Assembly (NCBI GenBank): GCA_021613535.1
Contig: CP075494.1
Span: 16,678,001-16,742,000, forward strand
Origin: Adineta vaga
Taxonomy: Eukaryota; Rotifera
Length of the DNA: 64,000 nt
Reading direction: 5' to 3'
Shown here: piece after piece, positions 46,231 through 57,255 of the stretch
How the letters are laid out: each line of letters begins with the position of its first letter
Numbering within the stretch: the stretch's first letter is position 1
The notes under the pieces: generated by a model
What the model was told of the DNA's origin: nothing
The model's database searches: none
Seen by the model: only the letters and a program-made list of their open reading frames with translations
Program-made: the position numbers and the translations under genes

Positions 46231-46440
46231 TTTTGTCATATGTAACCAGTGAATTGTCGTTAGAAGACCACCAACGCTTAAAATTTCGTGAAAAAGCCAA
46301 CGCATTTTTACGGAATAGCAGGAAATAACGAAAGCACACGAGAGAACGTTCGTGTAACGTCGTTAAACTGTTGTTTAACGCCGTTTTCGGCGTTAGATTT
46401 GAAAACAGGTCCGTTAAACGTCTTTTTATTTTTACATGGG

Positions 46441-46893
46441 TGGTTAAATCAATCATCGTCTGCCTTTTCGATTATTTTATTTATTCGTCTTTTCAAATGA
46501 TTTGGAGATTTGTCTTTCGAATTTGACTACGATTTTATCAGGTTCTTTGTTTAAAATACAAAGTTCATCAGTATTTTGCTAACTTATAGTAATATACAAG
46601 TATACTTACTACAAAAATCGAATATTTTCTCTCATATGTTTTCGACGATTATTAATTTTGTCACGCTAACTGCTTATCAATCGCCTAGGCTTCATTCTAT
46701 AGTATGAAAGGAAGAAAAAACAAAGAATACGAATGCATGAATGATTTTAAAGAACAGAAAAAAGAATTTCGTATGTTTTTCACTCTCCCAATCGATGGGT
46801 ATAAAAAAGAAGGTATCACTATACAATCGTACGCATTAATATATCCTGTATTGTACACTCATCAACACTTCCTAAACAATCAACAGTATCAAA
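46441..46893. other. Spacer upstream of the peptide precursor gene
   Basis: No gene was recognised. A TATAAAAAA-type box near 46800 lies about 95 bases before the next ATG. The plus frame at 46704-46994 overlaps the precursor start in another frame and has no motif. Confidence 0.35.
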
Positions 46894-49800
46894 ATGAACA
46901 ACGTACAAATCCTAGTTTATCTGGTCCTTGCTGTAGTATTTCTGGGAACATGCTGCAATGCATGGACAATACAGGAAGATGCAAACAGCGATGATCTCAG
47001 TGATGAGCGGCGAGATCTAATCAAGAAAGCATTTGGCTCATTAGTTTTCCCAAAACGTACAGTTCTTATTCATTTTCTGTGTGCTTCCTATCATGATATG
47101 GTGATAAACTTTTCTATCGCCGTGAACAGAATATTTCAATACACCTTCTAATATCTATTCATTATGTATATGATCTTGAATTGTATTAGCAAAACCAAAT
47201 ATTGGCTTTGAATAAAAAAACAAAATTGATCCAAAGCTTTGCCGTTAGGATTATTCATTTGTTAAGTACTCCCTGATTATATTAACAACAGCAAATATTT
47301 GCATGGAAGTCAGTAAAATATTCGAGAAGTACTATGCTTTAAATTATTCAAACATCTTGTATTCATCGATTATAGTATCAATACTGAATATTTGCATCCA
47401 ACTAACTACAACGTTTGAAAAGAACAGTACTATAATTATTTATTTGTCACGTGTAATTTGACCATATTATGGAACACAAATATATATTTCGAAACGATAC
47501 AGATGTTTGAACAGAATCTAGGTTTGAATTATTTACGCATGATGTATACGCGATCATATGACATACTCTAATTCTATTCTCTACAGTAATTAAATATTTG
47601 ATTAGAATTATCGTCTGATTTATTTATCTATTATGTATTTATTAATTATTCAATGGATCCGAAATTTTCTATGAAGTAGTGAAATTATCGCATACGATCT
47701 TCTTGAGAATGACTGATAAATCCAGTCATTTACAATTACGGAGTTTGGCTAAACCATTTTCCTCCAAATTATCACAATATTTGAATGATACTTTTGTTTC
47801 AACTATCCATTTTCTATATATTGAGATTTTATTCACCTAAAACTGACCTTTTTCTTTATACTGATCATAATATATAAACACAGTTGTCATTCCAATTACT
47901 CATTTGTCAGGTAATTTTCAGTCATATTTTTAGCTTTACACTTTTTATCTCAACCCAGGAACAATACCTGAACAAGATCAGATTCATCTTATTCACTCAA
48001 TATATGATTTTCAATCACCAAAATAGCTTTCATCCTTTCTTCAAACCAACGAAACATCTGAATGAGACAATAATTCAAATTATTTATATGACTTATGATG
48101 TAGAATTGCGTTATAACTTTGAATCCTTTTCAAAACTTGAAAAATATGCGAAAAAAAGCTTAGTATGGACTATTCATTTTCTACGAACTTCCTTATCCCG
48201 TAATCAATTCTACATCTTCACTTTTAGTCAAATGCATGGTTTGAACAAAATCTTGATATAAGATATTCATGTTTCGTGCGTTCATTATGCATACAATCAT
48301 ACCTAAATATTCATTTATGGTGAAAGAAAACAGAAAAACGAAATCTTTGTTTGAATTATTCGTATATCGAGTGATGTTCGATTGAATAATCAATTCCAAA
48401 ACTTCAATTTAACAAACATATCATATTTGTGTCCGTGTTTTGTTCGATTTGACTATTACTCACATATTCACCGAGCCAATATTCAAGTCTGAGTCGTAGC
48501 GATCAAATGAGAAGAATAATTTAATAGAATTTTAGTACTAAGTATCCTTCTTCAATGTTTTCGGCAATACCATTATGAACATTAAATCTTTCCTTCAAAT
48601 GGAGTAGAATGTTTGAACAAAATCCTGGTGCGAAATATTCATATGTTATGTATTCATCGCGTATCTATACAAGAATAAACCTTTCATTCGAACGAAACAA
48701 AGAAGGTGAACAGAATCTTTCTATGAATTATTCATCCGCCATGTATTTGTTGTGCATCGAATGAGCATCCACTCTTGGCCTAATACCAAAAAGAAATTTC
48801 CACAGAACTATTGCCTCAACTATTACTTCTTGTGTGTTTTCCGAGCATAAAATCGAGAACAGATACTTGCCTCGAATGAAACAAAGTATGTGACCGGAAT
48901 CTTCGTATAAAATATTCATGTTTTATGTGTATCCTTTGTATCTAATCAACTCCGGTTGTTCTTTGAAATGAAACAAAGTATGTGATGAGAATCTTCGTAT
49001 GAAATATTCATGTTTTATGTGTATCCTCTGCATCCAATCAGCTCCGGTCTTTCATTGGGATCAAACAAAGTATGTGATCAGAATCTTCTTATGAGATATT
49101 CATGTTTTATCTGTATTGTCTGCATCTAATCAACTCTTGTCTTTCCTTGGAATGAAACAAAGTATGTGATCACAATCTTGCTATGAAATATTCATGTTTT
49201 ATGTGTATCCTATGCATCCAATCAGCTCCGGTCTTTCATTGGAATCAAACAAAGTATGTGATCAGAATCTTCGTATGAAATGTTCATGTTTTATGTGTAC
49301 CCTCTGCAGCTAAACAACTCTTGTCTTTCAATGGAATGAAACAAAGTATGTGATCAGAATCTTCGTATGAAATGTTCATGTTTTATGTGTATTCTCTGTA
49401 TCTAATCAGCTCCGGTCTCTCAATGGAATGCAACAAAGTATGTCATCAAAATCTTGGTATGAAATATTCCTGTTTTATGTGTATCCTCTGCATCCAATCA
49501 TCTCCGGTCTCTCATTTGAATGAAGCAAAGTATGTGATCAGAATCATGTTATGAATTATTTATGTTTTATGTGTATCCTCTGCATCTAATCATCTCCGGC
49601 CTTTCCTTGGAATGCAACAAAGTATGTCATCAAAATCTTGGTATGAAATATTCCTGTTTTATGTGTATCCTCTGCATCCAATCATCTCCGGTCTCTCATT
49701 TGAATGAAGCAAAGTATGTGATCAGAATTTTGATATGAGTTATTTATTTTTTATGTGTATCCTCTGCATCTAATCAGCTCCGGTCTTTCATTGGAATGAA

Positions 49801-51115
49801 ACAAAGTATGTGATCTTGAGGGTGTTATGAGATATTCATGTTTTATGTGTATCCTCTGCATCTAATCAACTCTTGTCGTTCATTTGAATGAAACAAAGTA
49901 TGTGATCAGAATCTTGGTATGAAATATTCATGTTTTATGTGTATCCTCTGCATCTAATCAGCTCTGGTTTTTCATTGGAATGAAATAAAGTAGGTGATCA
50001 GAATTTTGATCAGAATTATTTATCTTTAATGTGTATCCTCTGCATCTAATCATCTTCGGTTTTTCATTGGAATGAAACAAAGTACGTGATCAGAATTTTG
50101 ATCAAAATTATTTATCTTTTATGTGTATCCTCTGCATCTGATTAACTTCGGTCTTTCATTTGAATGAAACAAAGCATGTGATGAGAATTTTGGTATGAAA
50201 TATTCATGTTTTATGTGTAACCTCTGCATCTAATCAGCTCCGGTTTTTCATTGGAATGAAACAAAGTACGTGATCAGAATTTTGATCAGAATTATTTATC
50301 TTTAATGTGTATCCTCTGCATCTGATTAACTTCGGTCTTTCATTTGAATGAAACAAAGTATGTGATGAGAATCTTCTTATGAGATATTCATGTTTTATGT
50401 GTATCTTCTGCATCTAATCAACTCCGGTCTTTCATTGGGATCAAACAAAGTATGTGATGAGAATCTTCTTATGAGATATTCATGTTTTATGTGTATTGTC
50501 TGCATCTAATCAACTCTTGTCTTTCCTTGGAATGAAACAAAGTACGTGATCACAATCTTCGTACGAAATATTCATGTTTTATGTGTATCCTATGCAGTTA
50601 ATCAACTCCCGTCTTTCATTGGAACGAAAGAAAGTATGTGATCAGAATCTTGGTATGAAATATTCCTGTTTTATGTGTTCGTTATGTAGATAATTAAGAA
50701 TGAATTTTTGTCGTAGATGAAGCAAAATATTTGAAGAACATCTTTGTCTGACTTATTGATTTGTTATAGTTTCTTTCACCATGTAGTTAACGCGAAATTA
50801 TTCGTTTAGGCATCGCAAAACATTTGAACGGAATCGTGCTATGAGATATTTATTAAGTGTGTGGTCTTGTTCTCTGGACAAATCTAAAGACAGTATGATG
50901 GATGGTAGTTTGATAACAGAGTCACGAGATTAAACTGGTTGGTAAGATTCAATGGAAAACTTCGATGAGATTTTTATAATGAATTTTTTTCTTTTCTAGG
51001 TATCACTAGACGTGCAAATTTTAGCGAAGAACCTTTGTCGTGGCTTAATTCTCAATTCAATAGAAAGACGTTGTTTTCCCATAGTTTAGTTGCTTTTTTT
51101 GTTTTTTCAAGGTGA
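46894..51115 (+). CDS. Candidate secreted peptide (neuropeptide-like) precursor with a 3.9-kb intron
   Basis: Exon 1 (46894-47056) encodes a clear signal peptide (MNNVQILVYLVLAVVFLGTC, cleavage probably near CNA-W at residues 22-24). An acidic spacer follows, and then KKAFGSLVFPKR, a short peptide bounded by dibasic sites. A phase-1 donor (C|gtacag) follows. The next fitting acceptor is ttcttttctag at 50999. Exon 2 (51000-51115) completes the Arg codon and continues ITRRANFSEEPLSWLNSQFN, then RK and a hydrophobic end at TGA, for a total of about 92 residues. The intron (47057-50999) is filled by a 92-bp satellite. Signal peptide plus dibasic sites suggest a secreted hormone or neuropeptide, but I recognise no known peptide, and the distant exon join rests on splice signals and phase only. 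If exon 2 is wrong, the frame stops at 47151. Confidence 0.4.
47160..50870. repeat. Satellite array, about 92-bp unit, old edges and young centre
   Basis: About 20 well-preserved units run from about 48870 to 50690, each around AAAGTATGTGATCAGAATCTT, TTCATGTTTTATGTGTATCC, TCTGCATCTAATCAGCTCCG and TCTTTCATTGGAATGAAAC. On both sides (47160-48870 and 50690-50870) the same words recur in badly decayed units, for example TGTTTGAACAAAATC and GAATTATTCAT. All six frames of the unit contain stops, so it is non-coding. Short frames inside (49372-49554 and others) are by-products. Confidence 0.75.
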
Positions 51116-52256
51116 TATTTTCGTTTTTGCTTTCAAATAAATTCTAGCATCGAAAAATATTCTGCGTATTTGGAAGCCATCATAATAATTGTTAGCTCCT
51201 AACACATAGATAGTTGGAGGACAGTTTTAGTTTTATGTGAAAAGCAACTGATGTATCTATACATCGAAATCCTAAGACCTTGAACATAATGCACTCATAG
51301 ATCTAGTGATTACAGGGAGCTAGATCTTACTATAATCACGGAGATTGTACCTGGATAAGGTATCATCATCTAATATATAGATATATGTATCCAGGACTGC
51401 ATTATGATCTGATTTAGGGACCGGATCATAACAATAATCTCATTGAATTCGGTCAAATGTTCTTCATTTGTACATATCAGGGTGTGTTTTGAATATAGAC
51501 ACCATGAATAGTTTCGAATTATTTGAAAGTCTCGTCAGATGGTTATATATTCGGCATAATGATAAGAATTTAAGAGAGAGTCCGCCATAGGGGACCCCAA
51601 CGTGGTCGCGGAAAAATTTTTTTTTCGATTTTATTCTTTAAAACGAAAGGTCTAATGGAACTATGAAAAAGTCCAAAATATTACGCTTCTAGCTCTTTTC
51701 TCTAAAAAATGCCGCTTTACACAAGTTTTTGGGGTTAATTTTGACTATTAAAAATTGATATTTTGAGAACACCTCAGTATTTGTTAATTATTTCAATAAC
51801 GGTTTGACCGTTCGAGCTCGAGGACGTTTCATTCGATAGAACTCCATGTAGGCTACAAATTGACTCTATTTAAATAATAATAGTGTATGATATAAAAATT
51901 TCTGTAAGCAAAAAACGGATTAAAAAGTAAGAAAAACGTATTGGATATGGAGTAGTATTTTGGACTTTTCTCACGCTGTGTGATAGATACCATGCTGATT
52001 TTTTTACCATAGATAGACCTGGTCTCGGCACACATTTTGATATAAGATAGTAAGGGTCTAAAACACTCGGAAAGCATAACTACGTAAATAATACTAAATT
52101 CAAACTCACTCGTCAAGAATTTATTTGGGTAGTCAAAATAGCATAATCTCTTTCAATATATTTTAGAATTGAGTTTAAATTCATTCTTAAAATATAAAAT
52201 TTGATGAGATAAACACTTTTTAAATGATATTTCACTAGAATTTCATGTGTTCATAC
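51116..52256. other. Spacer with a possible small inverted repeat
   Basis: No gene was recognised. AAAAAGTCCAAAATATTAC near 51669 and its near-complement TAGTATTTTGGACTTTTCTC near 51952 lie about 280 bases apart and may end a small element. A GC-richer patch with GGGGACCCCAACGTGGTC lies near 51590. Confidence 0.35.
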
Positions 52257-52407
52257 CTAAGAATCTATCATTCTTACGTACATCAGATATACGCTCACTG
52301 TTTTGAGTATAGTTCAAGAATGGTAATAGATATCGAGGTCGGGTTTTCAACATTCGATTCAGGGTATTATCATCTTTGAGTTTTAGCAAAATAACTGAAA
52401 TAAAATT
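52257..52407 (-). CDS. Putative isolated exon of an unknown gene
   Basis: On the minus strand an acceptor (aacattacag) opens a 151-base frame reading ISVILLKLKDDNTLNRMLKT and RPRYLLPFLNYTQNSERISD, closing at a donor (G|gtatga). The composition looks like real protein and both splice signals are good, but no neighbouring exon or family was recognised. Confidence 0.25.
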
Positions 52408-53044
52408 CTGTAATGTTAGTAAGCAATAATATGAAAACAAAGTATGGCAATGCATATTACTTTATTTGATATATGATATATTTGTTGTAGTATGTTGGCA
52501 TTTTAGAAAAGAATAAATTAATAGCGCCGATGGTTGAATAATTAAAGAATACAGTCTATGCAACAAACTATACTTCAAACGCTAAAAACGTGTAGCTTAG
52601 TCAAAAATTATTGGTATGATACGACATCTATACATAATTTGTATTGGATGAAATTTGAAAGGAAATTGACAGCTTCTAACCGACATATCAATCAGAACAA
52701 TAAGATATTCTATTCGACATATACGATATACTACAAATATATATTTATTTACTTATTTACAATCACTGATTTAACTGAAGATAATTTCAAAGATAAAAAC
52801 GAACTGTCCGTTTTTTTCCGAATCTAAATACAAATAGGTATAACAGTGACTATTGTTTTGTTAAATCTAAGCTAAAACTCCATGTTTATCAGTTTAGTTT
52901 TCGTTCTAGATATTTTGGAAATATTTTTCTTATAAAAAGAATGGATTATTCGGTCGAGCCATGCTTTTTTGAAGCCGACCATATACCTGTAGATATTCTG
53001 TTTTCTTATCATAACTGTACTCAATAAACTGTCTTCTTCTTTAG
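52408..53044. other. Spacer, nothing recognised
   Basis: AT-rich sequence. The frames at 52558-52827 (plus) and 52872-53066 (minus) show no motif. It may include introns or an upstream exon of the split gene that follows. Confidence 0.35.
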
Positions 53045-53206
53045 GTATTTTGCGGTGGTGATACAACCGAACTCAGTGCTCTGTTATTTGGAATCACTCC
53101 ACCAAACGAATTTCGTTCGATGCTTGAGTATTTGCTATATCGAGCCGGATTTTTTCATTTAGAGCATAAAAATTTATGCCGATATAAAATTTGTGATAAT
53201 CATTAT

Positions 53207-53407
53207 TGTTAGTGTTTATTCATCTTTATTGAAAAGAATCATATACATGACCGACTAGGAGAGAAAACACATCAGTTTATATACGCGTTGAGAAGAAAGA
53301 AACGAGGGTTCGAGAGAGAGAGAGATATCTATGATATCATCATCTAGGTACAGTGAACAATAAAGAAAGAAAGAAAGAGACAGTGCGTACTATTAGGTCC
53401 CGTAACA
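53207..53407. repeat. Left LTR (3' LTR in element orientation)
   Basis: 201 bases, TGTTAG...TAACA, nearly identical to 54624-54848 apart from a shorter GA run. Confidence 0.8.
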
Positions 53408-53585
53408 GTCGACCCTATGTTGACAAGATGTGTGTGTCGGCACACAACCACAACATAACTGAGAAAAGACTAGAATACGAGGATATAACAAAAGATCAAA
53501 AAATAACACACAATGAAAGATGCTAAAGAACAAATAACATGATGTAGCAAAAAGAGAGAAGAGAAGAGAAATTTTCGGCACGGTG

Positions 53586-54577
53586 TCATCGACGGCGTCG
53601 TCTTTGTAGTCGTTGGTAGTGTTCTTCGGTGAACATGTTTTCGTGCAGTAGGTTTTCGACCAGTCGACGAGTTTCTTCATCCTTGAGACCTAAATATAAA
53701 CGACCATGCAATACATTAATATTTACCCATTTTATGTTCAGATTGACCAGGATGTCTTTGACTTTATTGTTCGTAAAGTATTTATATACTTCACGGATAA
53801 TCTCGTATCGGTAACGATTTTGCCGTTTTTTCTGGTTTTTCTTTTGATTACGTGTTAATCCTTGAGAGTGTTGTTGTTCACCTGGTTCTGCTTCATTAGG
53901 TACTGCAGGTTCATTCATTCCATGAACCCCAGCAGCTACTGTTGCATCGACGTCTTGATGTAAATCAATCGACCAAGTATTATCATAATATTGTGAAGGT
54001 TCATTCATTTCATGAACCCCCCTACCTGTATTTGTATCATTTATTGGATATAGATGAATGGCGTGTTCATAGTTATTTATTTCCATGGAACCATAATCTT
54101 CAATTTCACGTGTTGGACCAGTAGATGCTGTTGGTGGAGGTGTAAAATGTAGTATCATGATGTCTAATAATGGCATATCGTAGTTTCCATCATATGTTGG
54201 TACATAATTCCATTCATGTGTTGTTACATAATTTCCACCATGTGTTGGTACATAAGTTCCATCAGGTGTTGGTACATAATTTCCATCAGCTGTTGGTATA
54301 TAATTCCATTCGAAGTCTTCATCAGGTGCGTGAATAATAAGATCATCAGTTGGTTCATCATCTGGATTTTGATCATCATGTTCAGGAATATAATTTGATG
54401 TTAATTCATCAGCAGCTGGTTCTCCACTATGGTGTTGTTCATTTGGTGTTATTTCGTTCACCAGTTTCGTGACTGCCAAGCAGTCGTTTATTGAGTAGGT
54501 GATTAAGTGTTGTCGATATTCTTGTTCGTCTGCTGTAATTCGTTCTTTTAACTGATGTAAATGATGAGGTATTTAGT
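53586..54577 (-). CDS. Internal ORF of the LTR element, unknown function, with YVPT repeats and basic C-terminus
   Basis: The minus-strand frame is open from about 54577 to the stop at 53586. No ATG lies near its start; the first methionines are far inside, but a splice-acceptor-like tttacatcag precedes LKERITADEQEYRQ. The first part ends with YSINDCLAVTKL, reminiscent of the last motif of RNase H-like exonuclease domains in bdelloid proteins. Then come an acidic segment, a short tandem repeat (NYVPTPDGTYVPTHGGNY and similar), and a basic C-terminal domain (RNQKKNQKKRQNRYRYEII, NINVLHGRLYLGLKDEETRR) ending RRRRR. It looks like a captured or shared host domain rather than gag or pol. Plus-strand frames here are shadows. 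Confidence 0.5.
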
Positions 54578-54610
54578 TTGTATTTTATTATGTTAATAAT
54601 AAAATAGTCA

Positions 54611-54623
54611 GTCACGGCACCAA
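54611..54623 (-). promoter_or_regulatory. Probable tRNA primer-binding site of the LTR element
   Basis: On the minus strand TTGGTGCCGTGAC directly follows the 5' LTR. TGG at the start complements the CCA end of a tRNA. The matching tRNA was not identified. Confidence 0.55.
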
Positions 54624-54727
54624 TGTTAGTGTTTATTCATCTTTATTGAAAAGAATCATATACATGACCGACTAGAAGAGAAAACACATCAGTTTATATA
54701 CGCGTTGAGAAGAAAGAAACGAGGGTT

Positions 54728-54768
<41 letters not shown>

Positions 54769-54848
54769 TCTATGATATCATCATCTAGGTACAGTGAACA
54801 ATAAAGAAAGAAAGAAAGAGACAGTGCGTACTATTAGGTCCCGTAACA
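54624..54848. repeat. Right LTR (5' LTR in element orientation)
   Basis: 225 bases with a GA run of about 40 bases at 54726-54767. It is otherwise almost the same as the left copy. Confidence 0.8.
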
Positions 54849-55941
54849 ATTATAAATATTTGACAACATCTGATCGAAAAGATCATTGTAAATTGTGTAA
54901 AGTAATTCGACAACGTCCAACAGCTAATACATCTTCTCTTCGATTAGTGACTAAATCGATGGCTTTACCAGTATGGCAAAAAGGACGTCCAACACATACC
55001 TGGGCTGTATATGAAAAAGCCACGTGCACTTCATGTCGGACATATTTTGAAGCATCAGGCGATATAGAAACCTTAGGTAACACTAGTGATCATTGGTTTG
55101 GTGAGTATTCGAAGTATATTATGCATTTATACAAACTTTTAGGTCTGATTAGGAAAAACAAACGACGCGATGATTTGAAATTGTATGTTGGAAAAGAGAT
55201 GAAATTTGTTTACGAATATTATCAGAGATAGGTCATCTGAACTCGAGTTTTGAATATAAAAAGACGAATTATGCAATATTTCTAAATATTTCTATATCTC
55301 TATATCATTCAAATTCTTTCAAACGATTCTCAGGATTATGGCCTTTTAGATTGGATCTACAACCAAAACATCGTATATCTTCCTACTCCATCTGAACCAG
55401 CATCACAGCATAGCAACTACGAACCACAATTCGAACAATTTACGAATTCTCAACGTCAAAATAGTTTCGAAACATTGAAACGATGCCTCATTGAAACAGG
55501 ATTTACCGGTCGAATACAGAAAACGTTCTCTTTTGCTACAATTACTGAACATAGCCGATACAACATTCGAAATCAAACGTTCAAAATTATACAGCATACA
55601 ATGCAAATACTTCTTCAAGATGATGCTGATGAAGTATGGAACGACATTATGGACAACTATCAACCAAGTTCCTATAAAGATCAAAAGTAAAATTTATGGC
55701 AATATGTATTTTACTCAGATTTGCACTCATTCATACAATAACCTACTCGTCAGAGAACAGTTTTCAGTCGCTTTTATGGACAAAGGATTGGGTATTGATA
55801 CAGAAAACTGCGAGTGTTGGAAGTTCGAATATGCAGAATTTAGCTCAGTGACAGATAAGGTGAAGCATCATCATTAGGAATATAGATAATTTCACGAATC
55901 TTAGTAAAAGACAAAGACTGATTATGGTGAATAAACAACTA

Positions 55942-57255
55942 ACGGGTGGGCCATAAAGAATTGCCCTCTTAGTATTTTTTAATTTTCTCCTCTATTATTC
56001 GTGCGATTAAAATCTATTTTTTAATCAAAAGATAGCGTATGAAATTCTGCACAAGATGATGTATTTTATTTATCGAATATAGTTTCCTCCATTCTTTTGG
56101 ATTAAACGTAATCGTACAGTAAAATCAAGTACAGAATGTAAAATTTTTTCTTTTTTAATTTTTTTGACAGAACGTTTTATTTCGTCTATTAATGTTGCTT
56201 TTGTTGTTATGTTCTTCCAATCCATAGATTCAGCTAATTCATTCCATAAACTGTAATCTAACGGACATAAATCAGGCGAATTCGGTGGCCAACGATCCTT
56301 TGAAATAAAATCAGGAAAATGATCAGCACACCATTTTTGACCTGAGTGATGTGTATGAGGTTTGGCTCCGTCCTGCTGATAAGTCCATTTGTTTCCTAAC
56401 ATTTTGTTACCATATTTTAAAGCAATTGGAAGAACATCATTGATGTATCTTTCTGCATTCATCGTTCCATTCTCCATAATCACCGGTACCGTCAGACCTT
56501 CAGCACATACACCCAACCACACCATCACCTTAACTGGAAATTTTGTTTTTTGATGTATACCACCTTGTTTATCTGCTTCTTCCCTACTGACCGCCCATAT
56601 GCGGTCGTTCTGAACATTGTATACACCATCTAAATCAAAATATTTTTCATCAGTAAAAAGCCATTTTTTGGTGTCTTTTTTTGTATAGTTGTTTAACACC
56701 CAATTGGCAAATTTAATCCTGTTTCTTTTTTGAAGATTAGTCAATTTTGGTTGTTTAATTTTTTTAATATGGAAAACAACCAAGGTCTTCACGTAATATT
56801 CGTCGTGCACTTGTTCTTGAAATGCGCAGTTTAAAAGCTAATAATCTTGATGACAGCCGTTTCTTCTGTGCTAGACGACGTTTAGCCTTTAAGATATTCT
56901 TTTTCGTTCGAGCTGTGCGTGGACGACCAGGTGAATGTGATAAATTGATGGGTCCCATTCGATTGATCATTTGAATCCATAATTTGATTGTTCGTAATGA
57001 AACTACTCCACCTAAATCACGATAAATTTTAGTTGGTCCATCATCGTTTTCATGTTTATTTTTTACAGCTGTTTGCACATCTTTACTTTTCATCGTTTCG
57101 GAAATATATTTAAAATGACCTTCAAATTCAATCATACATATCTTCGTGGAGAATTTCAAGCGCCATCTTTTGGTAAAAAAAATATTTTAATCGCACGAAC
57201 AATAAGGGAGAAAATTAAAAATTACTGAGAGGGCAATTCTTTGTGGCCCACCCGT
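55942..57255 (-). mobile_element. Mariner-like element, DD37D type, nearly intact
   Basis: The ends ACGGGTGGGCCATAAAGAAT (55942) and ACGGGTGGGCCACAAAGAAT (read inward from 57255) are flanked by TA (55940-55941 and 57256-57257). The inverted repeats extend about 95 bases. One transposase gene on the minus strand fills the rest. Total length 1314 bp. Confidence 0.85.
56070..57159 (-). pseudogene. DD37D mariner-type transposase with a single frameshift
   Basis: The N-terminal half (57159 to about 56764) has two helix-turn-helix regions: DGPTKIYRDLGGVVSLRTIK and then RTSARRILREDLG, with the basic link SPGRPRTARTKK between them. The catalytic half (about 56800 to 56070) reads KWLFTDEKYFDLDGVYN, WTYQQDGAKPHTHHSG and WPPNSPDLCPLDYSLWNEL. 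The second and third aspartates are separated by 37 residues. The two halves are offset by one base near 56770, in TATTAAAAAAATT, where an extra T puts a stop after CFPY. No other defect was seen, so inactivation looks recent, or the indel is a sequencing error. Confidence 0.8.

Larger units (their letters stand above)
39621..46440 (+). mobile_element. EnSpm/CACTA-type DNA transposon, 6.8 kb, two genes
   Basis: The termini CCCATGTAAAAATTTTTGAG (39621) and TTTTTACATGGG (ending 46440) form a short inverted repeat, with TG on each outer side as a possible 2-bp target duplication. Both ends carry long subterminal arrays rich in AACGCGTT and CGTTAAA words. Between them two multi-exon genes lie on the plus strand: 40883-42424 and 42751-45728. 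A Tnp2/DUF4218-type transposase plus a second DNA-binding-type gene plus subterminal repeats is the classical EnSpm layout. The ends do not start with CACTA, which is unusual. Confidence 0.7.
53207..54848 (-). mobile_element. Non-autonomous LTR retrotransposon (1.64 kb)
   Basis: Two direct terminal repeats (53207-53407 and 54624-54848) begin TGTTAGTGTTTATTC and end GGTCCCGTAACA. Outside lies ATTAT on both sides (53202-53206 and 54849-54853), a 5-bp target duplication. The repeats differ mainly in the length of a GA run. Read on the minus strand, the first bases inside the right repeat, TTGGTGCCGTGAC, look like a tRNA primer site, so the element's sense strand is the minus strand. No reverse transcriptase or integrase was found. 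The internal region holds one long frame on that strand. Confidence 0.8.
53045..55690 (+). pseudogene. Unknown host gene split by an LTR retrotransposon
   Basis: An exon opens after tctttag at 53045 (TELSALLFGITPPNEFRSML, EYLLYRAGFFHLEHKNLC) and runs in frame to the target-site duplication at 53202-53206. On the other side of the insertion the same frame resumes at 54854 (LTTSDRKDHCKLCKVIRQRP, KGRPTHTWAVYEKATCTSC). A further piece lies at about 55336-55690 (DYGLLDWIYNQNIVYLPTPS, RCLIETGFTGRIQKTFSFAT). CKLC and CTSC could form a zinc site. Introns after about 55100 and before 55336 are likely but not settled; an in-frame TAG lies at 55229-55231. I do not recognise the family. The clean frame on both sides suggests the gene was whole before the insertion. 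Confidence 0.5.

Noticed and set aside
46704-46994. Open frame of 96 codons overlapping the peptide precursor start
   Set aside because: It has no signal peptide or motif and overlaps, in another frame, the precursor with a clear signal sequence.
49372-49554. Plus-strand open frame inside the satellite
   Set aside because: It arises from two neighbouring 92-bp units; every frame of the consensus unit contains stops.
47160-50870. CRISPR-like array
   Set aside because: The units are contiguous 92-bp satellites with no separate spacers, and the surrounding genes are eukaryotic with introns.
53629-54398. Three plus-strand frames across the LTR element interior
   Set aside because: They are antisense to the long minus-strand frame, and the primer-like site and LTR polarity favour the minus strand as sense.
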